From: Natrinema sp. CBA1119
GTDB lineage: Archaea; Halobacteriota; Halobacteria; Halobacteriales; Natrialbaceae
Reading direction: 5' to 3'
Assembly (NCBI RefSeq): GCF_002572525.1
Contig: NZ_PDBS01000001.1
Coordinates: 2,976,001-3,040,000 of the forward strand
Length of the DNA: 64,000 nucleotides
Shown here: positions 50,573 to 60,054 of the stretch, piece by piece
Layout: every line of letters begins with the position of its first letter
How positions within the stretch are numbered: the first letter of the stretch is position 1
Made by a program: the position numbers and the translations under genes
The notes under the pieces: model-generated
The model's input: the letters and a program-made list of their open reading frames with translations, nothing else
Told to the model about the DNA's origin: nothing
Databases searched by the model: none

Positions 50573-50725
50573 TCAGTAGTAGTACAGCTCGAGTTCGTGA
50601 CCGCAGTTCCGGCATCGCGTTTCCTTTCCGAGGAGGCGGTTCGAATCGCTCTCCGAGTGGATTCCCGGGCCTGGCGGGATGGATGCGGCTATCGTCGTAT
50701 CACACTCCGGACACCCGATATCCAT
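50573..50725 (-). CDS. Small double-CxxC zinc-ribbon protein
   Basis: A 50-aa protein: MDIGCPECDTTIAASIPPGP, then LLGKETRCRNCGHELELYYY. Two CxxC pairs about 31 residues apart form one zinc ribbon. ATG 50725 begins just before the first pair; an ATG at 50749 would add eight residues. It resembles the zinc-ribbon protein at 54609-54740 in its C-terminal pair (C-R-N-C-G-H). Function unknown, perhaps nucleic-acid binding. The 50750-51053 gap upstream shows no gene. Confidence 0.7.
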   Translation of the reverse strand: MDIGCPECDTTIAASIPPGPGIHSESDSNRLLGKETRCRNCGHELELYYY

Positions 50726-51053
50726 GGCTGCGTGACCTGTACGAGACATGCTTCGGACGTATTCGACGATCCCCGATAGTTATCATAACCGTAAGGAACT
50801 ACCAGTATCCGGTCCAAATCGATCGGTTACGGTACGAACGAATTTATGGGCTGAAACAGAGCCCCGGCGAGAACGGTTTTCGACGATCGACCGGCTCTTA
50901 TCGTTGTTCCGCCCGAAAGCCGTGGTTTCCACGCTGAAATCGACAACTTACATCCGGAGACTATCGCAACGAGTGGCTCCGCCTCGTCCGACCCGAGACG
51001 GGTGGTGAACTGTCTCATGAACGATCGCAAACCGTTTCGGCCATCGAACCGGC

Positions 51054-52193
51054 TCAGACCGTATAGCTCAGTTCGTCGAAGTCGAAAAACGCGGTCTCGT
51101 AGCCGTCGTGACGGGACACTTGCGGCGGCGAGTCGACCGAGACCGTCACGCGGTCGCCGGCTGCGAGACCGTCGATCGCGACCCCGTAGTGGTGGCCGAT
51201 CTCGTGATCGAGCGCTTCCACGAGTTCGTTCTGGCGGACCGAACCGCTGCCCTCGACGGCCGCTGACAGGGACGTAAACGGGAGGACAATGTCGTTGTAC
51301 GGCGTTCTGGGACTGATCGCCAGATAGGAACTCCCGTCGGTGAACCGATCGGCGTCGGAGACGAGCGCGGCGAACGTCGCGTCACCGCTGCGCTGGGGTT
51401 CGAAGACCTGGCCGGGGAGGTCCTCGACCGGCACCCCCCGTCCCATCGGCGGTTGTCCGGCCCCACCGTTGTGCCCGCCATTGCCGTCTCCTCCACCGTC
51501 GCCGCCGTGACTCATCAGCGATAACGCCTCGCGACTCCCCCGCCGGTCCTCGGGGATCGTCTCGAACGAGAGGTCGTGAATGTCCGACCGAGCGTACTCG
51601 AAGTTGATCTCGAGCGAGCCCGGCGACTCGAGACGCCCCTCGAACGAACCGGTCCGATTGATCCCGGTGACGGGGGTGACAGTGACTCGAACGGTGTACG
51701 CGCCCTCCCCGGGGAGCTGGACGTTATCGCCGTAGTGAAACCCCATTCGCTGGGAGATCATGGGCCACGGCGCCGAGGTGCCGGTGTCGACCGGTTCGCC
51801 GTCCTGGGAGACCTCGAGGCGCAGGGTCGCCGGGAGGGCGGTGTGCGTCTCGCGATCCCAGACGGAGACCATGAGGTGGAGGCTGTCGTCGGCGTCGACC
51901 TCGACGAGCGTTTTCCCCTCGCTGGTGGCTTCGACGGTCCAGAACCGATGGGGGAAGGTGTACGACAGCGCGGCCGCGTAGTCGCCGTCGGTCGCCGTCC
52001 CGTAGGTGCCCATCTCCTCGCGTGATGCCGGGAGGTAGACCGCGTCGGGTCTGTTCTCGACGAGCGGCGGATTCGCCCACGCCGATTCCTCTTCGAACCC
52101 GAGTCGCTCGAGACAGCCGGCAAGTCCGGCGATTCCGGCTGTCCCGACTGCACCGATCCCTGCTGTTCCGCGGAGAAAACCCCGGCGTTTCAT
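51054..52193 (-). CDS. Tat lipoprotein, DUF7350 / P19-Tp34-like metal-binding protein
   Basis: A 379-aa exported lipoprotein. Signal MKRRGFLRGTAGIGAVGTAG with RR and lipobox LAGC (Cys27). The middle domain (about 75-210) reads SYTFPHRFWTVEATSEGKTL, HLMVSVWDRETHTALPATLR and GFHYGDNVQLPGEGAYTVRV, the layout of the P19/Tp34 iron/copper-binding fold. A Gly/His-rich linker (about 232-250, HGGDGGGDGNGGHNGGAG) precedes a second domain with EALDHEIGHHYGVAIDG; this resembles a zinc-protease helix (HEIGHH) but I would not assign activity from it. Divergent from the SCO1 gene. Confidence 0.75.
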   Translation of the reverse strand: MKRRGFLRGTAGIGAVGTAGIAGLAGCLERLGFEEESAWANPPLVENRPDAVYLPASREEMGTYGTATDGDYAAALSYTFPHRFWTVEATSEGKTLVEVDADDSLHLMVSVWDRETHTALPATLRLEVSQDGEPVDTGTSAPWPMISQRMGFHYGDNVQLPGEGAYTVRVTVTPVTGINRTGSFEGRLESPGSLEINFEYARSDIHDLSFETIPEDRRGSREALSLMSHGGDGGGDGNGGHNGGAGQPPMGRGVPVEDLPGQVFEPQRSGDATFAALVSDADRFTDGSSYLAISPRTPYNDIVLPFTSLSAAVEGSGSVRQNELVEALDHEIGHHYGVAIDGLAAGDRVTVSVDSPPQVSRHDGYETAFFDFDELSYTV

Positions 52194-52422
52194 CGGGTGA
52201 GGGTTGGGTATCGGCGATCAAACGCCTGTTGGTTCGTCACTCGAACGGCCGGAGACGGGCTCACGATCGGTTCACTGAATTGAATCACCGCTCTGAGTGC
52301 CCGCTCGATCGGCGGCGGATGGCGGCACGTCCGAGTGTCGTATATCGAGAACGAAACGCACAGGGGCTGCCTTCGGCGATCGAACCAATGAACCTTTGAT
52401 TACGGGTTCCATCGAATTAACT

Positions 52423-53193
52423 ATGGAACGGCGGACATACCTCGGCTCGCTCGGGACGGTGGGGATCACGAGCGTTGCCGGCTGTCTCGGTGATCTACTC
52501 GGCGGTGACTCCAACCCGGATACGATACTCGAACCCCCGGAAGAGGAGGCCCAACACGCGGATTATTCGTATTATACGTATGGCGAGGAGTTCCCCTCGT
52601 TCTCGCTCACCGATCCGATCGCGGAGGAGACGGTCTCTCGCGACGATTTCGTCGGCGAACGCCCGTTCGTCATCACGTATTTTTATGGATCCTGTCCGGA
52701 CGGCATGTGTGACGCGCTCCTCCAGCACCTCGCTCGGATACAGGAAGACGCCATCGAGAGCGGCTACGAGGACGAGGTCGGCTTGCTCGCGGTGACGTTC
52801 GACCCCGACCGAGACACGGCCGACGCCCTTCGGGCCTACAGTACAGAGCGAGGGATCGATCCCGACGCGGGACACTGGCATTACCTCCGTCCCGAGGACA
52901 ACGAGACGGCCAAAACGGTTCTCAATGAGACGTTCGGGCTCCCGCTTCGGCGAGACGAGGAGTCGTCGAATAACGAATCGACGAACGAAACCGCTGCAGG
53001 GAACGAATCCGGGAACGAATCGTCCGGTAGCGATGGTCTCGAGTACACGTTCACCCACTCCGCGCTCGTCCAGATCGTCAACGAACGCGGAATCGTCGAG
53101 CGCGCGTATCCGAGGGCGAGCAGGCAACGCGACGCAGTGAACACCCGGGTGATGGTCGAAGACACGAGAACGGTCGTGGGGGTGGACGAGTAG
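52423..53193 (+). CDS. SCO1/SenC-type lipoprotein with CX4C site
   Basis: A 256-aa lipoprotein (lipobox VAGC, Cys21). The thioredoxin-like domain has GEEFPSFSLTDP, FVITYFYGSCPDGMCDALLQ and LAVTFDPDRDTADALRAYST. SCO proteins deliver copper to cytochrome oxidase through a CxxxC pair and a distant His; here the pair is Cys91-x4-Cys96, one residue longer than normal, while the His is kept (TFTHSALVQIV). An Asn/Ser/Glu-rich insert (about 190-205) separates the two halves. First of three genes separated by 2 bases each. Confidence 0.85.
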   Translation: MERRTYLGSLGTVGITSVAGCLGDLLGGDSNPDTILEPPEEEAQHADYSYYTYGEEFPSFSLTDPIAEETVSRDDFVGERPFVITYFYGSCPDGMCDALLQHLARIQEDAIESGYEDEVGLLAVTFDPDRDTADALRAYSTERGIDPDAGHWHYLRPEDNETAKTVLNETFGLPLRRDEESSNNESTNETAAGNESGNESSGSDGLEYTFTHSALVQIVNERGIVERAYPRASRQRDAVNTRVMVEDTRTVVGVDE

Positions 53194-53195
53194 CG

Positions 53196-53765
53196 ATGCG
53201 TCGCCGTGAGGTCCTCGCCGGTCTCGGCAGTGTGGGCGTCGTCGCCGGTGCCGGTGCCGTCGCAGCGTTCGGCGTCCCCTCGTTCGACGACGACTCCGAC
53301 GGATCGTCCGGACTCGTCGGCCGACAACACGACCCCTACGAGATCGAGACGGTCGACGCGCCGGGGAGCGAAGCAGGCACCGTCACCGTCCCCGCGCCGG
53401 ATCGACCGACGTTCATCGACTTCTTCGCGACGTGGTGTGACCCCTGTATCAAACAGATGGACGCCCTCGCCACGACCCACGACCGAGTCGGCGATGACGT
53501 CCTCTTTCTGTCCGTCACGAGCGAACCGGTCGGCGACACGATTTCCGAGGCTGAGCTCGCCGAGTGGTGGGACGAAAACGACGGCGACTGGACGATCGGC
53601 CTCGACCCGACCTCGGAGCTCACCAGCCGATACTGGGGATCGCCCTATCCGTCCGCCGTGGCGATCGACGCCTCGGGGACCGTCCGATGGCACGATTCCG
53701 GCATCAAAACCGCCGACGAACTCGTCGCGGGAATCGATCGCGCCCTCGAGGGCGGGGCCGAGTGA
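53196..53765 (+). CDS. TlpA-like membrane-anchored thioredoxin
   Basis: A 189-aa protein with a Tat-like signal anchor (MRRREVLAGLGSVGVVAGAG) and a thioredoxin fold: PTFIDFFATWCDPCIKQMDA with Cys81 and Cys84, cis-Pro region YPSAVAIDASGTVRW. Faces the outside and is probably recharged by the CcdA protein encoded next. Together with SCO1 it fits copper delivery or cytochrome maturation. Confidence 0.9.
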   Translation: MRRREVLAGLGSVGVVAGAGAVAAFGVPSFDDDSDGSSGLVGRQHDPYEIETVDAPGSEAGTVTVPAPDRPTFIDFFATWCDPCIKQMDALATTHDRVGDDVLFLSVTSEPVGDTISEAELAEWWDENDGDWTIGLDPTSELTSRYWGSPYPSAVAIDASGTVRWHDSGIKTADELVAGIDRALEGGAE

Positions 53766-53767
53766 GG

Positions 53768-54463
53768 ATGGTCGACGCGACGGGCACCACGTCGATCGTG
53801 TTCGCGCTGTCGACCGGGATCGCGACGTTCTTCTCCCCGTGTGCGTACCCGCTCCTGCCGGGGTACGTGGGATTTTACGTGAGTCAGACCGACGGGGAGC
53901 GGGCGTCGCTCGGCGGTGCGCTGAGCCGCGGTCTGCTCGCGGGGCTCGGCGTCCTCGTCACGTTTACCGCCCTGCTGGGGGCGACGTTCTGGGTCGGCCA
54001 GTCGACGCTGTCGTCGATCAAGTGGTTCGAAGCCATCGCCGGCTTCGTCCTGATCGGCTTCGGCGTGTTGATCGTCCTCGAGCGCGCGCCGTCGCTCTCG
54101 ATTCCGCTTCCGAAGCGCCGCTCGAGCACGCTCGGCTTCGGGGTCTTCGGCGTCGGCTACGCGCTGGCGTCGGCCGGCTGCGTCGCGCCGCTGTTCATCA
54201 GCGTCGTCACCCGCGCATTATCGCTGTCGACGACCGACGCGATGGTCCTCCTGGGAACGTACGTCGGTACCGTCGTCGTGCTCATGATCGCGTTGACCGT
54301 CGCGACGGGGATGGGGCTCGTCGCCGGTGCCGGCCGGTTCGCGGCCTATTCCGGCCTGCTCAAGCGGATCGCGGGAGTCGTGATGATCGCCGCCGGGATC
54401 GGGCAACTGTATCTCGCGATCGTCGTTTTCGAGTTGCATCACGCGATCCTCGAGTTGCTCTGA
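53768..54463 (+). CDS. ccdA: CcdA-type thiol-electron transporter
   Basis: A 231-aa membrane protein with six hydrophobic segments. The two redox cysteines are Cys25 in FFSPCAYPLLPGY and Cys138 in SAGCVAPLF. CcdA moves electrons from cytoplasmic thioredoxin to outside thioredoxins such as the TlpA-like protein just upstream (2-base gap). The start at ATG 53768 fits the family (an antisense-like extension upstream was discarded). Last gene of the operon. Confidence 0.93.
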   Translation: MVDATGTTSIVFALSTGIATFFSPCAYPLLPGYVGFYVSQTDGERASLGGALSRGLLAGLGVLVTFTALLGATFWVGQSTLSSIKWFEAIAGFVLIGFGVLIVLERAPSLSIPLPKRRSSTLGFGVFGVGYALASAGCVAPLFISVVTRALSLSTTDAMVLLGTYVGTVVVLMIALTVATGMGLVAGAGRFAAYSGLLKRIAGVVMIAAGIGQLYLAIVVFELHHAILELL

Positions 54464-54608
54464 CGTCGACGCTCGCGGCGCGACGATTCGGCCCGGAATT
54501 CAGCGGTCCGATCGACCGATCGGGTTCCGCGTGAAACGAAACGAATTGGTCTCAATCATCCCGAAACGAGTCGGCTCTTTATGTCCGACTGTGTGCTGCC
54601 ACAAGCGC

Positions 54609-54740
54609 ATGAGCCGGTATCGTTGCCCGAACTGTCTCGAGGGGTCGGGAGAAGAAGCGGATCGATCGGTGACCGATGCGGGGTTGAAGCGTCGCTTCGA
54701 GTGCCGGAACTGCGGGCACGGGTGGGAGGTGGTGTTCTGA
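54609..54740 (+). CDS. Small zinc-ribbon protein
   Basis: A 43-aa protein: MSRYRCPNCLEGSGEEADRS, then LKRRFECRNCGHGWEVVF. Two CxxC pairs make a rubredoxin-like zinc ribbon; the end CRNCGHGWEV is common in small haloarchaeal zinc fingers. ATG 54609 is chosen because the extension upstream is rich in Cys/Lys and not conserved in type. No operon partner. Confidence 0.7.
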   Translation: MSRYRCPNCLEGSGEEADRSVTDAGLKRRFECRNCGHGWEVVF

Positions 54741-54821
54741 GGACGTCCGATCGACGCATAGCCGGCAGGCAACGGCAGGTAAGGGATGTATCCGGGCGTC
54801 GCTCCAACGGATAGTCAACCG

Positions 54822-55244
54822 ATGTATCAGGATATACTCCTCGCGACGGACGGGAGCGACGCGGCCCGTCGGGCGACCGATCACGGGATCGAACTCGCAA
54901 ATCAACTCGACGCGACCCTGCACGTCCTCTCGGTGTCGGAGGACGGCCCGCACGCGGAGGACCAACAGGATCAGCTCCGGAACGATCCCGAGGAGGCGGC
55001 CGCCACGGCCGCCACGGAGGCCGAGGAGTCGGCGACTCGCGAGGGTGTCGACGTGACCACGGACATCCGCCACGGCGTTCCTCAAGAGCAGGTCGTCGAC
55101 TTCGCGGAGACGAATCCGGTCGATATGATCATCGTCGGGACGGCCGGTCGATCAGGGCTCGATCACCTCATCTCGGGCAGCGTCGCCGAGGAGATCGTCC
55201 GGAACGCGCCGGTCCCGGTCCTCACGGTTCGAGCGAAATCATAA
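54822..55244 (+). CDS. Universal stress protein (UspA family)
   Basis: A 140-aa protein: MYQDILLATDGSDAARRATD at the start and MIIVGTAGRSGLDHLISGSV near the end with the nucleotide-binding G-2x-G-9x-G-S motif, then AEEIVRNAPVPVLTVRAKS. Haloarchaea have many Usp proteins that bind ATP and respond to stress. The acidic centre (EDQQDQLRNDPEEAAATAAT) is typical. ATG 54822 chosen, matching the family start. Confidence 0.93.
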   Translation: MYQDILLATDGSDAARRATDHGIELANQLDATLHVLSVSEDGPHAEDQQDQLRNDPEEAAATAATEAEESATREGVDVTTDIRHGVPQEQVVDFAETNPVDMIIVGTAGRSGLDHLISGSVAEEIVRNAPVPVLTVRAKS

Positions 55245-55521
55245 CAGTGCAGTCATAACGGCCTCCGAATCCGGTGGTGAGTCCGCCTACTCTCCCGCGA
55301 CGCGCGGGTACGAGATCCATAGTTATCTTGCGGGAGAGCGATCCGGCCGGTATTGTGGCCCCTTTCGTGGCTGCTTGCTCGGCTCGTGCTCTCGGTCGTC
55401 CGGTACCCGCTCGTTCGGTACCCGATCGTCCGGCGATTCATCGAGCAGGGATCGATCAGACTGGACGGTATCGATTCGGGATGCAAGACCTGAATCGGGC
55501 CAGACTGGAGGTGACCGCTGG

Positions 55522-58500
55522 GTGAGCGACGGTACCGCAACCGTCGTCGGTGACGCCCCTTGCGTCCTGGTCGTCGGCGATTCCGCTGCCGCCGACGATG
55601 CGATGGAGACGCTCGCCGCCCGGTTCGATGGCGCTTCGCTACTCAGGGAGCGAACGCTCGAGGGGACCCGCGAGCGACTCGCCGAGCGCGAGGTGCACTG
55701 TCTCGTCTGCCCGTTCGTCCCGGCCGACGGCGACGGACGATCGGAACCGAGCGGAACGTTGCTCGAGCGCCTCGCCGCCGGAGCCGACGACCGGTCGATC
55801 GTGGCCGTCCTCGATGGCGACGACGCCGACCGCACGGACCGTGCTGACTGCGCCGACGGCACAGACCCAGACTGCGCCGACCGCGCGCTCGCGGCGGGAG
55901 CGAGCGACGTCGTTGCTCGTGACGAATCCCCGACGGTGCTGACCGCTCGAGTGAGAAACGCGGCCGAGCGAGCGCGATTCCGTCTGGCCGCGGCGGAAAC
56001 CGATCTTCGCTACCGATCGATCCTCGAGAGCGCCGGCGCGGTCGTCTGGGTGCTCGACGCGGACGGCGACATCGAGTACGCGACGCCGGCGGTCGAGTCG
56101 CGGATGGGGTACACGCCGACCGAACTCGAGCGAACGGCGATTGACCGGCTCGTCCACCCGGACGATCGGGCGGCGGTTCGTGAGACGCTCGCTTTCGTGA
56201 CCGACGCGCCGGTTGGGACGACCGACCGCGTGACGCCGCGGCTCGGCCACGCCGACGGCACGTGGCAGGTTTCGGAACTGACCCTCACGAACCGGCTCGC
56301 TGATCCGACCGTCGAGGGGGTCGTCGTCACCCGAACCGGGACGGGGCCGGCGGCCGATTCGGTGGCCGACGACGTTCGCGCGGGCGTCGACCGGCTCGCG
56401 GACGCGTTTTTCACCCTCGGCCCGCGGGACGAGCTCCGGTACGCCAACGATGCCGCGATGTCGCTGTTCACCGGCACCGATACCGGTATCGGTGGGGGAA
56501 CTGGGACCGAGACGAGCACTGCGGAGCGCTCGAGTGACCGCGCCGACCCGATCGGAACCGTCGTCTGGGACCTCCTTCCGGACGAGCTCGGCGAGGCGCT
56601 CTACGACGGCGTTCGAGCGGCCGAGACGACGGGCTCCGCCGAGACGCTCGAAACGGCCCTTCCTCCACTCGAGGGGCGACTCGCCGTGACCGTTCACCCC
56701 GGTGACGACGGCGTCTCGGTCCACGCGCGGGAACAGTCCCCCGACGCTGCGACCTCGGTGACCGAAGACCGCCTCGAGCTCCTCGAGTCCGTCGTCGACG
56801 CGCTAGACGACGGGATCGCCGTCCTCGAGGGGACGACGATTCGGCTGGCGAACCCGGCGCTGCTCGATCTCGCCGATGCGGACGCGCTCGTCGGACGGGA
56901 ACTCGAGGACGTGTTCGCCGACGACCTCGCGACGACGATTCGGGAGCGCGCTCGATCACCTGTCGTCCGGTGGATGGAACCGGTTTCGGGTGCTCTCGCG
57001 ACCGACGCGTCCCCACCGGTCGACGTCTTCGTCGCGCCACTGTCGGACCCCGATCGAACGCTCTGTGTCGTCCGCGACAGGCGCGGCTCTCGAGGGGCCG
57101 CCCTGTCGTCGATCCGACGCGCGCTCGTCGCGCTCCGTCAGGCCGAGACGCCGTCGGCCGTTCGAGACACCGCCACGGCTGCCGTCCGGGAATTGGCCGG
57201 CGCTGACGTAGCCGTCTGGTATCGCGCCGAAGACGATCGCTTTCGTCCGGCGACGGTCGCGGCGGCGGAGCGCACCGGTGGCGACAAGCGCTCGCTCGAG
57301 CCGCCACCGATCGATCCTGACGGGAGCCCGCTGTCCGATGTTCTCGAGAACGAAAGATCGATTGCTCAGGCAGACGATGACGGAGCGGCCGATCACCCGG
57401 AGACCGGTGGACTGACAGTCTACGAGCGGGCGGACTTGGCGGATCTCCTCGAGCGCGCTGGGATCCGGGCCGAGCGAGTTCTCGCCGTCCCGGTCGCGAA
57501 CCGTGCCGTGGTCCTTGCGACCAGTACTGAACCGATGGCGTTCGACGGACTCGAGTCGGACCCGATCGATGCGGTGTCGGACGCCGCGACCGTCGCCCTC
57601 GAGTCGCTCGAGCGTGCCGACGGCCTCCGGGCGTCCCGGAACGAGCGAGACCGTCTCGAAGCCGTCATCGAGCGGACGGAACGGGTGTGGGAGGCGGGGC
57701 AGTCGATACTGGCGGCCGACACGCGCGAGGCGGTCGAGCGACGGCTCTGTGAAGCGATCGTCTCCCTGGATCCGCTCGAGTCGGCCGGCGAAATAGGGCT
57801 CGCGTGGGTCGGTCACGCGGACGACGGTCGCGAACGAGTCGTCCCGTCGACGTGGGTCGGCCGCGACGGCGAGTTCCTCGAGTCGGCGACCGTTCCCCTG
57901 AAGACTGACGTCGACGCGCCGGCGGGAGCGGCGGCCGCGGCACGCGAGCCGGTCGTCCTCGACGACCTCTCGGTCGATCGGCGCGAGGACACGGCCGAGG
58001 ACCGGTCGTGGCGACGGCGGCTCCGCGAGCGCGGATTCCGGTCCGCGCTCGGCGTGGCGCTCACCGCTGACGGGGTCCGATACGGGACGCTGACCGCGTA
58101 CGCGAACCGACCGTCGGCGTTCGACGATCGAACTCGCCGCGCCTGTCGCCACCTCGCTTCGATCGCCGGGGCTGTGATCGGGGCGATCGAGACGAAACGC
58201 GCGTTGCTCGCCGATCGGATCACCGAACTCGAGGTCGTCGTCCGGGACGAGGGCGAAGCGCTGTCATCGATCGCCCGCGGCATCGACCGGCCGCTCGACG
58301 TGCGAGCGATCGTCCCGCGGTCATCGGGCGGATCGACGGTGTTCTGTGCAGTTGACGGAGGCGATACGGACGCGATTCGAGAGACGATCGAGTCGCTGTC
58401 GGCGGTCGACGCGATTTCGATCGTCGACCGCGACACTGGCGGAACCGTCCTCGAAATCGGCCTGCGGGAACCCACTGTCGCGCGAGCGATCGCGGAGCAC

Positions 58501-58881
58501 GGTGGCGTCCTCCGATCCGTCACGCCGGTTGACGGTCGCTGCCGGCTCGTGATCGAACTCGGCGACCCTGTCGACGTTCGCTCGTTCCTCGACCACCTCG
58601 AGCGGGCCCATCCCGGCATGGAACTGGTCGCTCGCCGGAAACGCGATCGATCGTCCCGGCCGGTGCGCCCGTTCGACGAGTTGAGCCAGCACCTCTCAGA
58701 GCGACAGCGACGGACGCTCGAGGCGGCCTACTACGGCGGCTTTTTCGAGTGGCCGCGCGAGCACACCGGCGAGGAGGTGGCCGAATCGATCGGGATCTCC
58801 CAGCCGACGTTCAGTCGCCATCTCCGGCTGGCCCAGCGAAAACTGTTCGAACTGTTGTTCGACGAACTCGAGGCCGATTGA
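55522..58881 (+). CDS. Large Bat-like multi-sensor regulator (receiver-like, PAS, GAF, HTH10)
   Basis: A 1119-aa regulator. Residues about 1-145 are receiver-like (PCVLVVGDSAAADDAMETLA, without a clear phospho-Asp); about 155-275 and 285-410 are PAS-type domains (SILESAGAVVWVLDADGDIE; FFTLGPRDELRYANDAAMSL); a third lies at about 415-530; two GAF domains follow (about 540-700 and 710-885, the second with EIGLAWVGHADDGRERVVPS). The Bat domain (ADRITELEVVVRDEGEALSS) and HTH-10 (LSERQRRTLEAAYYGGFFEW, then ISQPTFSRHLRLAQRK) end it. GTG 55522 is chosen; the frame runs on to 55375 but that part is Ser/Arg-rich shadow. Confidence 0.9.
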   Translation: MSDGTATVVGDAPCVLVVGDSAAADDAMETLAARFDGASLLRERTLEGTRERLAEREVHCLVCPFVPADGDGRSEPSGTLLERLAAGADDRSIVAVLDGDDADRTDRADCADGTDPDCADRALAAGASDVVARDESPTVLTARVRNAAERARFRLAAAETDLRYRSILESAGAVVWVLDADGDIEYATPAVESRMGYTPTELERTAIDRLVHPDDRAAVRETLAFVTDAPVGTTDRVTPRLGHADGTWQVSELTLTNRLADPTVEGVVVTRTGTGPAADSVADDVRAGVDRLADAFFTLGPRDELRYANDAAMSLFTGTDTGIGGGTGTETSTAERSSDRADPIGTVVWDLLPDELGEALYDGVRAAETTGSAETLETALPPLEGRLAVTVHPGDDGVSVHAREQSPDAATSVTEDRLELLESVVDALDDGIAVLEGTTIRLANPALLDLADADALVGRELEDVFADDLATTIRERARSPVVRWMEPVSGALATDASPPVDVFVAPLSDPDRTLCVVRDRRGSRGAALSSIRRALVALRQAETPSAVRDTATAAVRELAGADVAVWYRAEDDRFRPATVAAAERTGGDKRSLEPPPIDPDGSPLSDVLENERSIAQADDDGAADHPETGGLTVYERADLADLLERAGIRAERVLAVPVANRAVVLATSTEPMAFDGLESDPIDAVSDAATVALESLERADGLRASRNERDRLEAVIERTERVWEAGQSILAADTREAVERRLCEAIVSLDPLESAGEIGLAWVGHADDGRERVVPSTWVGRDGEFLESATVPLKTDVDAPAGAAAAAREPVVLDDLSVDRREDTAEDRSWRRRLRERGFRSALGVALTADGVRYGTLTAYANRPSAFDDRTRRACRHLASIAGAVIGAIETKRALLADRITELEVVVRDEGEALSSIARGIDRPLDVRAIVPRSSGGSTVFCAVDGGDTDAIRETIESLSAVDAISIVDRDTGGTVLEIGLREPTVARAIAEHGGVLRSVTPVDGRCRLVIELGDPVDVRSFLDHLERAHPGMELVARRKRDRSSRPVRPFDELSQHLSERQRRTLEAAYYGGFFEWPREHTGEEVAESIGISQPTFSRHLRLAQRKLFELLFDELEAD

Positions 58882-59244
58882 GACGGTCTGCTGTCCCGGT
58901 GCACTGGCGCGTGTCCCGATGTACCGGCACGACTGCAGCGATGTCCAGGCACGACCACAGGACGGATCGCGGTCGCGCCGAAACTACCTGACAGCAGTCC
59001 GTACGAGCCGCTATTACCCGGTATCGTCACCGGTATACCTGTCTTACTTCGATCCGTTCGGGTCGGTAATACCGTCTTTCCGCCGGTACCGATACCGATC
59101 AACACGCCGATAGATGAATATAGATTGGGGGGCGAACCCGATTCGTTTCCGTATATAGCGCCCACGATCATGTTCCAGGCTCCTAATGAGGCATTCGATG
59201 AGTGCGTTCGAGGTAAGACGTAATTACGCCGGTCATCTCTCCGG
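58882..59244. other. Gap between the two HTH-10 genes
   Basis: No gene seen. It holds an AT-rich stretch (TAGATGAATATAGATTGG near 59111-59128) that may be the promoter of the next regulator and repeated GGTAC/CCGGT bases near 59030-59105. Confidence 0.4.
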
Positions 59245-60054
59245 ATGGCGGATGAATTCGTGAGCATCGATATCACCGACGCCGAGGAGGGCGTCGAGGA
59301 AGTCACCGATGCCGATCCTGAGACGAGCGTCGAGGGAGTCACCGACGCCGGGGAGCCTATCGAATCGATTAGCGACGCGACCGGTGACCGGTCGGGCGTT
59401 CGATCGGAAGCCGACGGCGGGATCGTCGCTCAGCTTCGACTCGACCACCCGAAACTGTTCTTGCGCCCGACGATTCGGCACGCGTCGGACGTCACCGTCG
59501 AACCCGACTACTGGACCACCGTCGAGCCGGGTCGGACGCTCGTGTTCGTCACCGTCTACGGCACCGCGTTCGACGCGTTCGAGACCGCCCTCGAGACGGA
59601 TCCGACGGTCACCGACCCCGTCCTCGTCGATCGCTACCCCGATAGACGAATCTACCGGGTCACGCGTACCGACCGCGCGACGACGTTCACCGCCGAGATC
59701 GCCGACGTCGGCGGCCGCCTGCTCGACCTCTCGAGCGCTCGAGACGGCTGGCAGGTGCAGCTTCGGTTCGCCGACCGGGATCGACTCGTCGCGTTCAATG
59801 ACTACTGTCGCGAGCGCGGGATCTCGGTCACCGTCGATCACCTGCGCGTCTCCGACGACGGCGACGACGGCGTCGTCGCGCTGACGGCGAAACAGCAGAA
59901 ACTGCTCACTGTCGCCTACGAGGAGGGCTATTTCGACGTCCCGCGTGGCATCTCCCAGAACGAACTCGCGGATCGACTCGACGTCTCGAAGTCGGCCGTC
60001 TCCCAGCGACTGCGGCGGGCGATCGGTGAACTCTGTTCCGCGACCCTCTGCTGA
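59245..60054 (+). CDS. HTH-10 transcription regulator (Bat-like, short form)
   Basis: A 269-aa regulator without PAS or GAF domains. After an acidic N-terminus (1-55) comes a Bat-type central domain (AQLRLDHPKLFLRPTIRHAS ... ARDGWQVQLRFADRDRLVAF), then HTH-10 (LTAKQQKLLTVAYEEGYFDV, ELADRLDVSKSAVSQRLRRA). The third protein of this kind in 20 kb. It probably controls genes nearby or works in a network with the large sensor just upstream. Confidence 0.9.
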   Translation: MADEFVSIDITDAEEGVEEVTDADPETSVEGVTDAGEPIESISDATGDRSGVRSEADGGIVAQLRLDHPKLFLRPTIRHASDVTVEPDYWTTVEPGRTLVFVTVYGTAFDAFETALETDPTVTDPVLVDRYPDRRIYRVTRTDRATTFTAEIADVGGRLLDLSSARDGWQVQLRFADRDRLVAFNDYCRERGISVTVDHLRVSDDGDDGVVALTAKQQKLLTVAYEEGYFDVPRGISQNELADRLDVSKSAVSQRLRRAIGELCSATLC

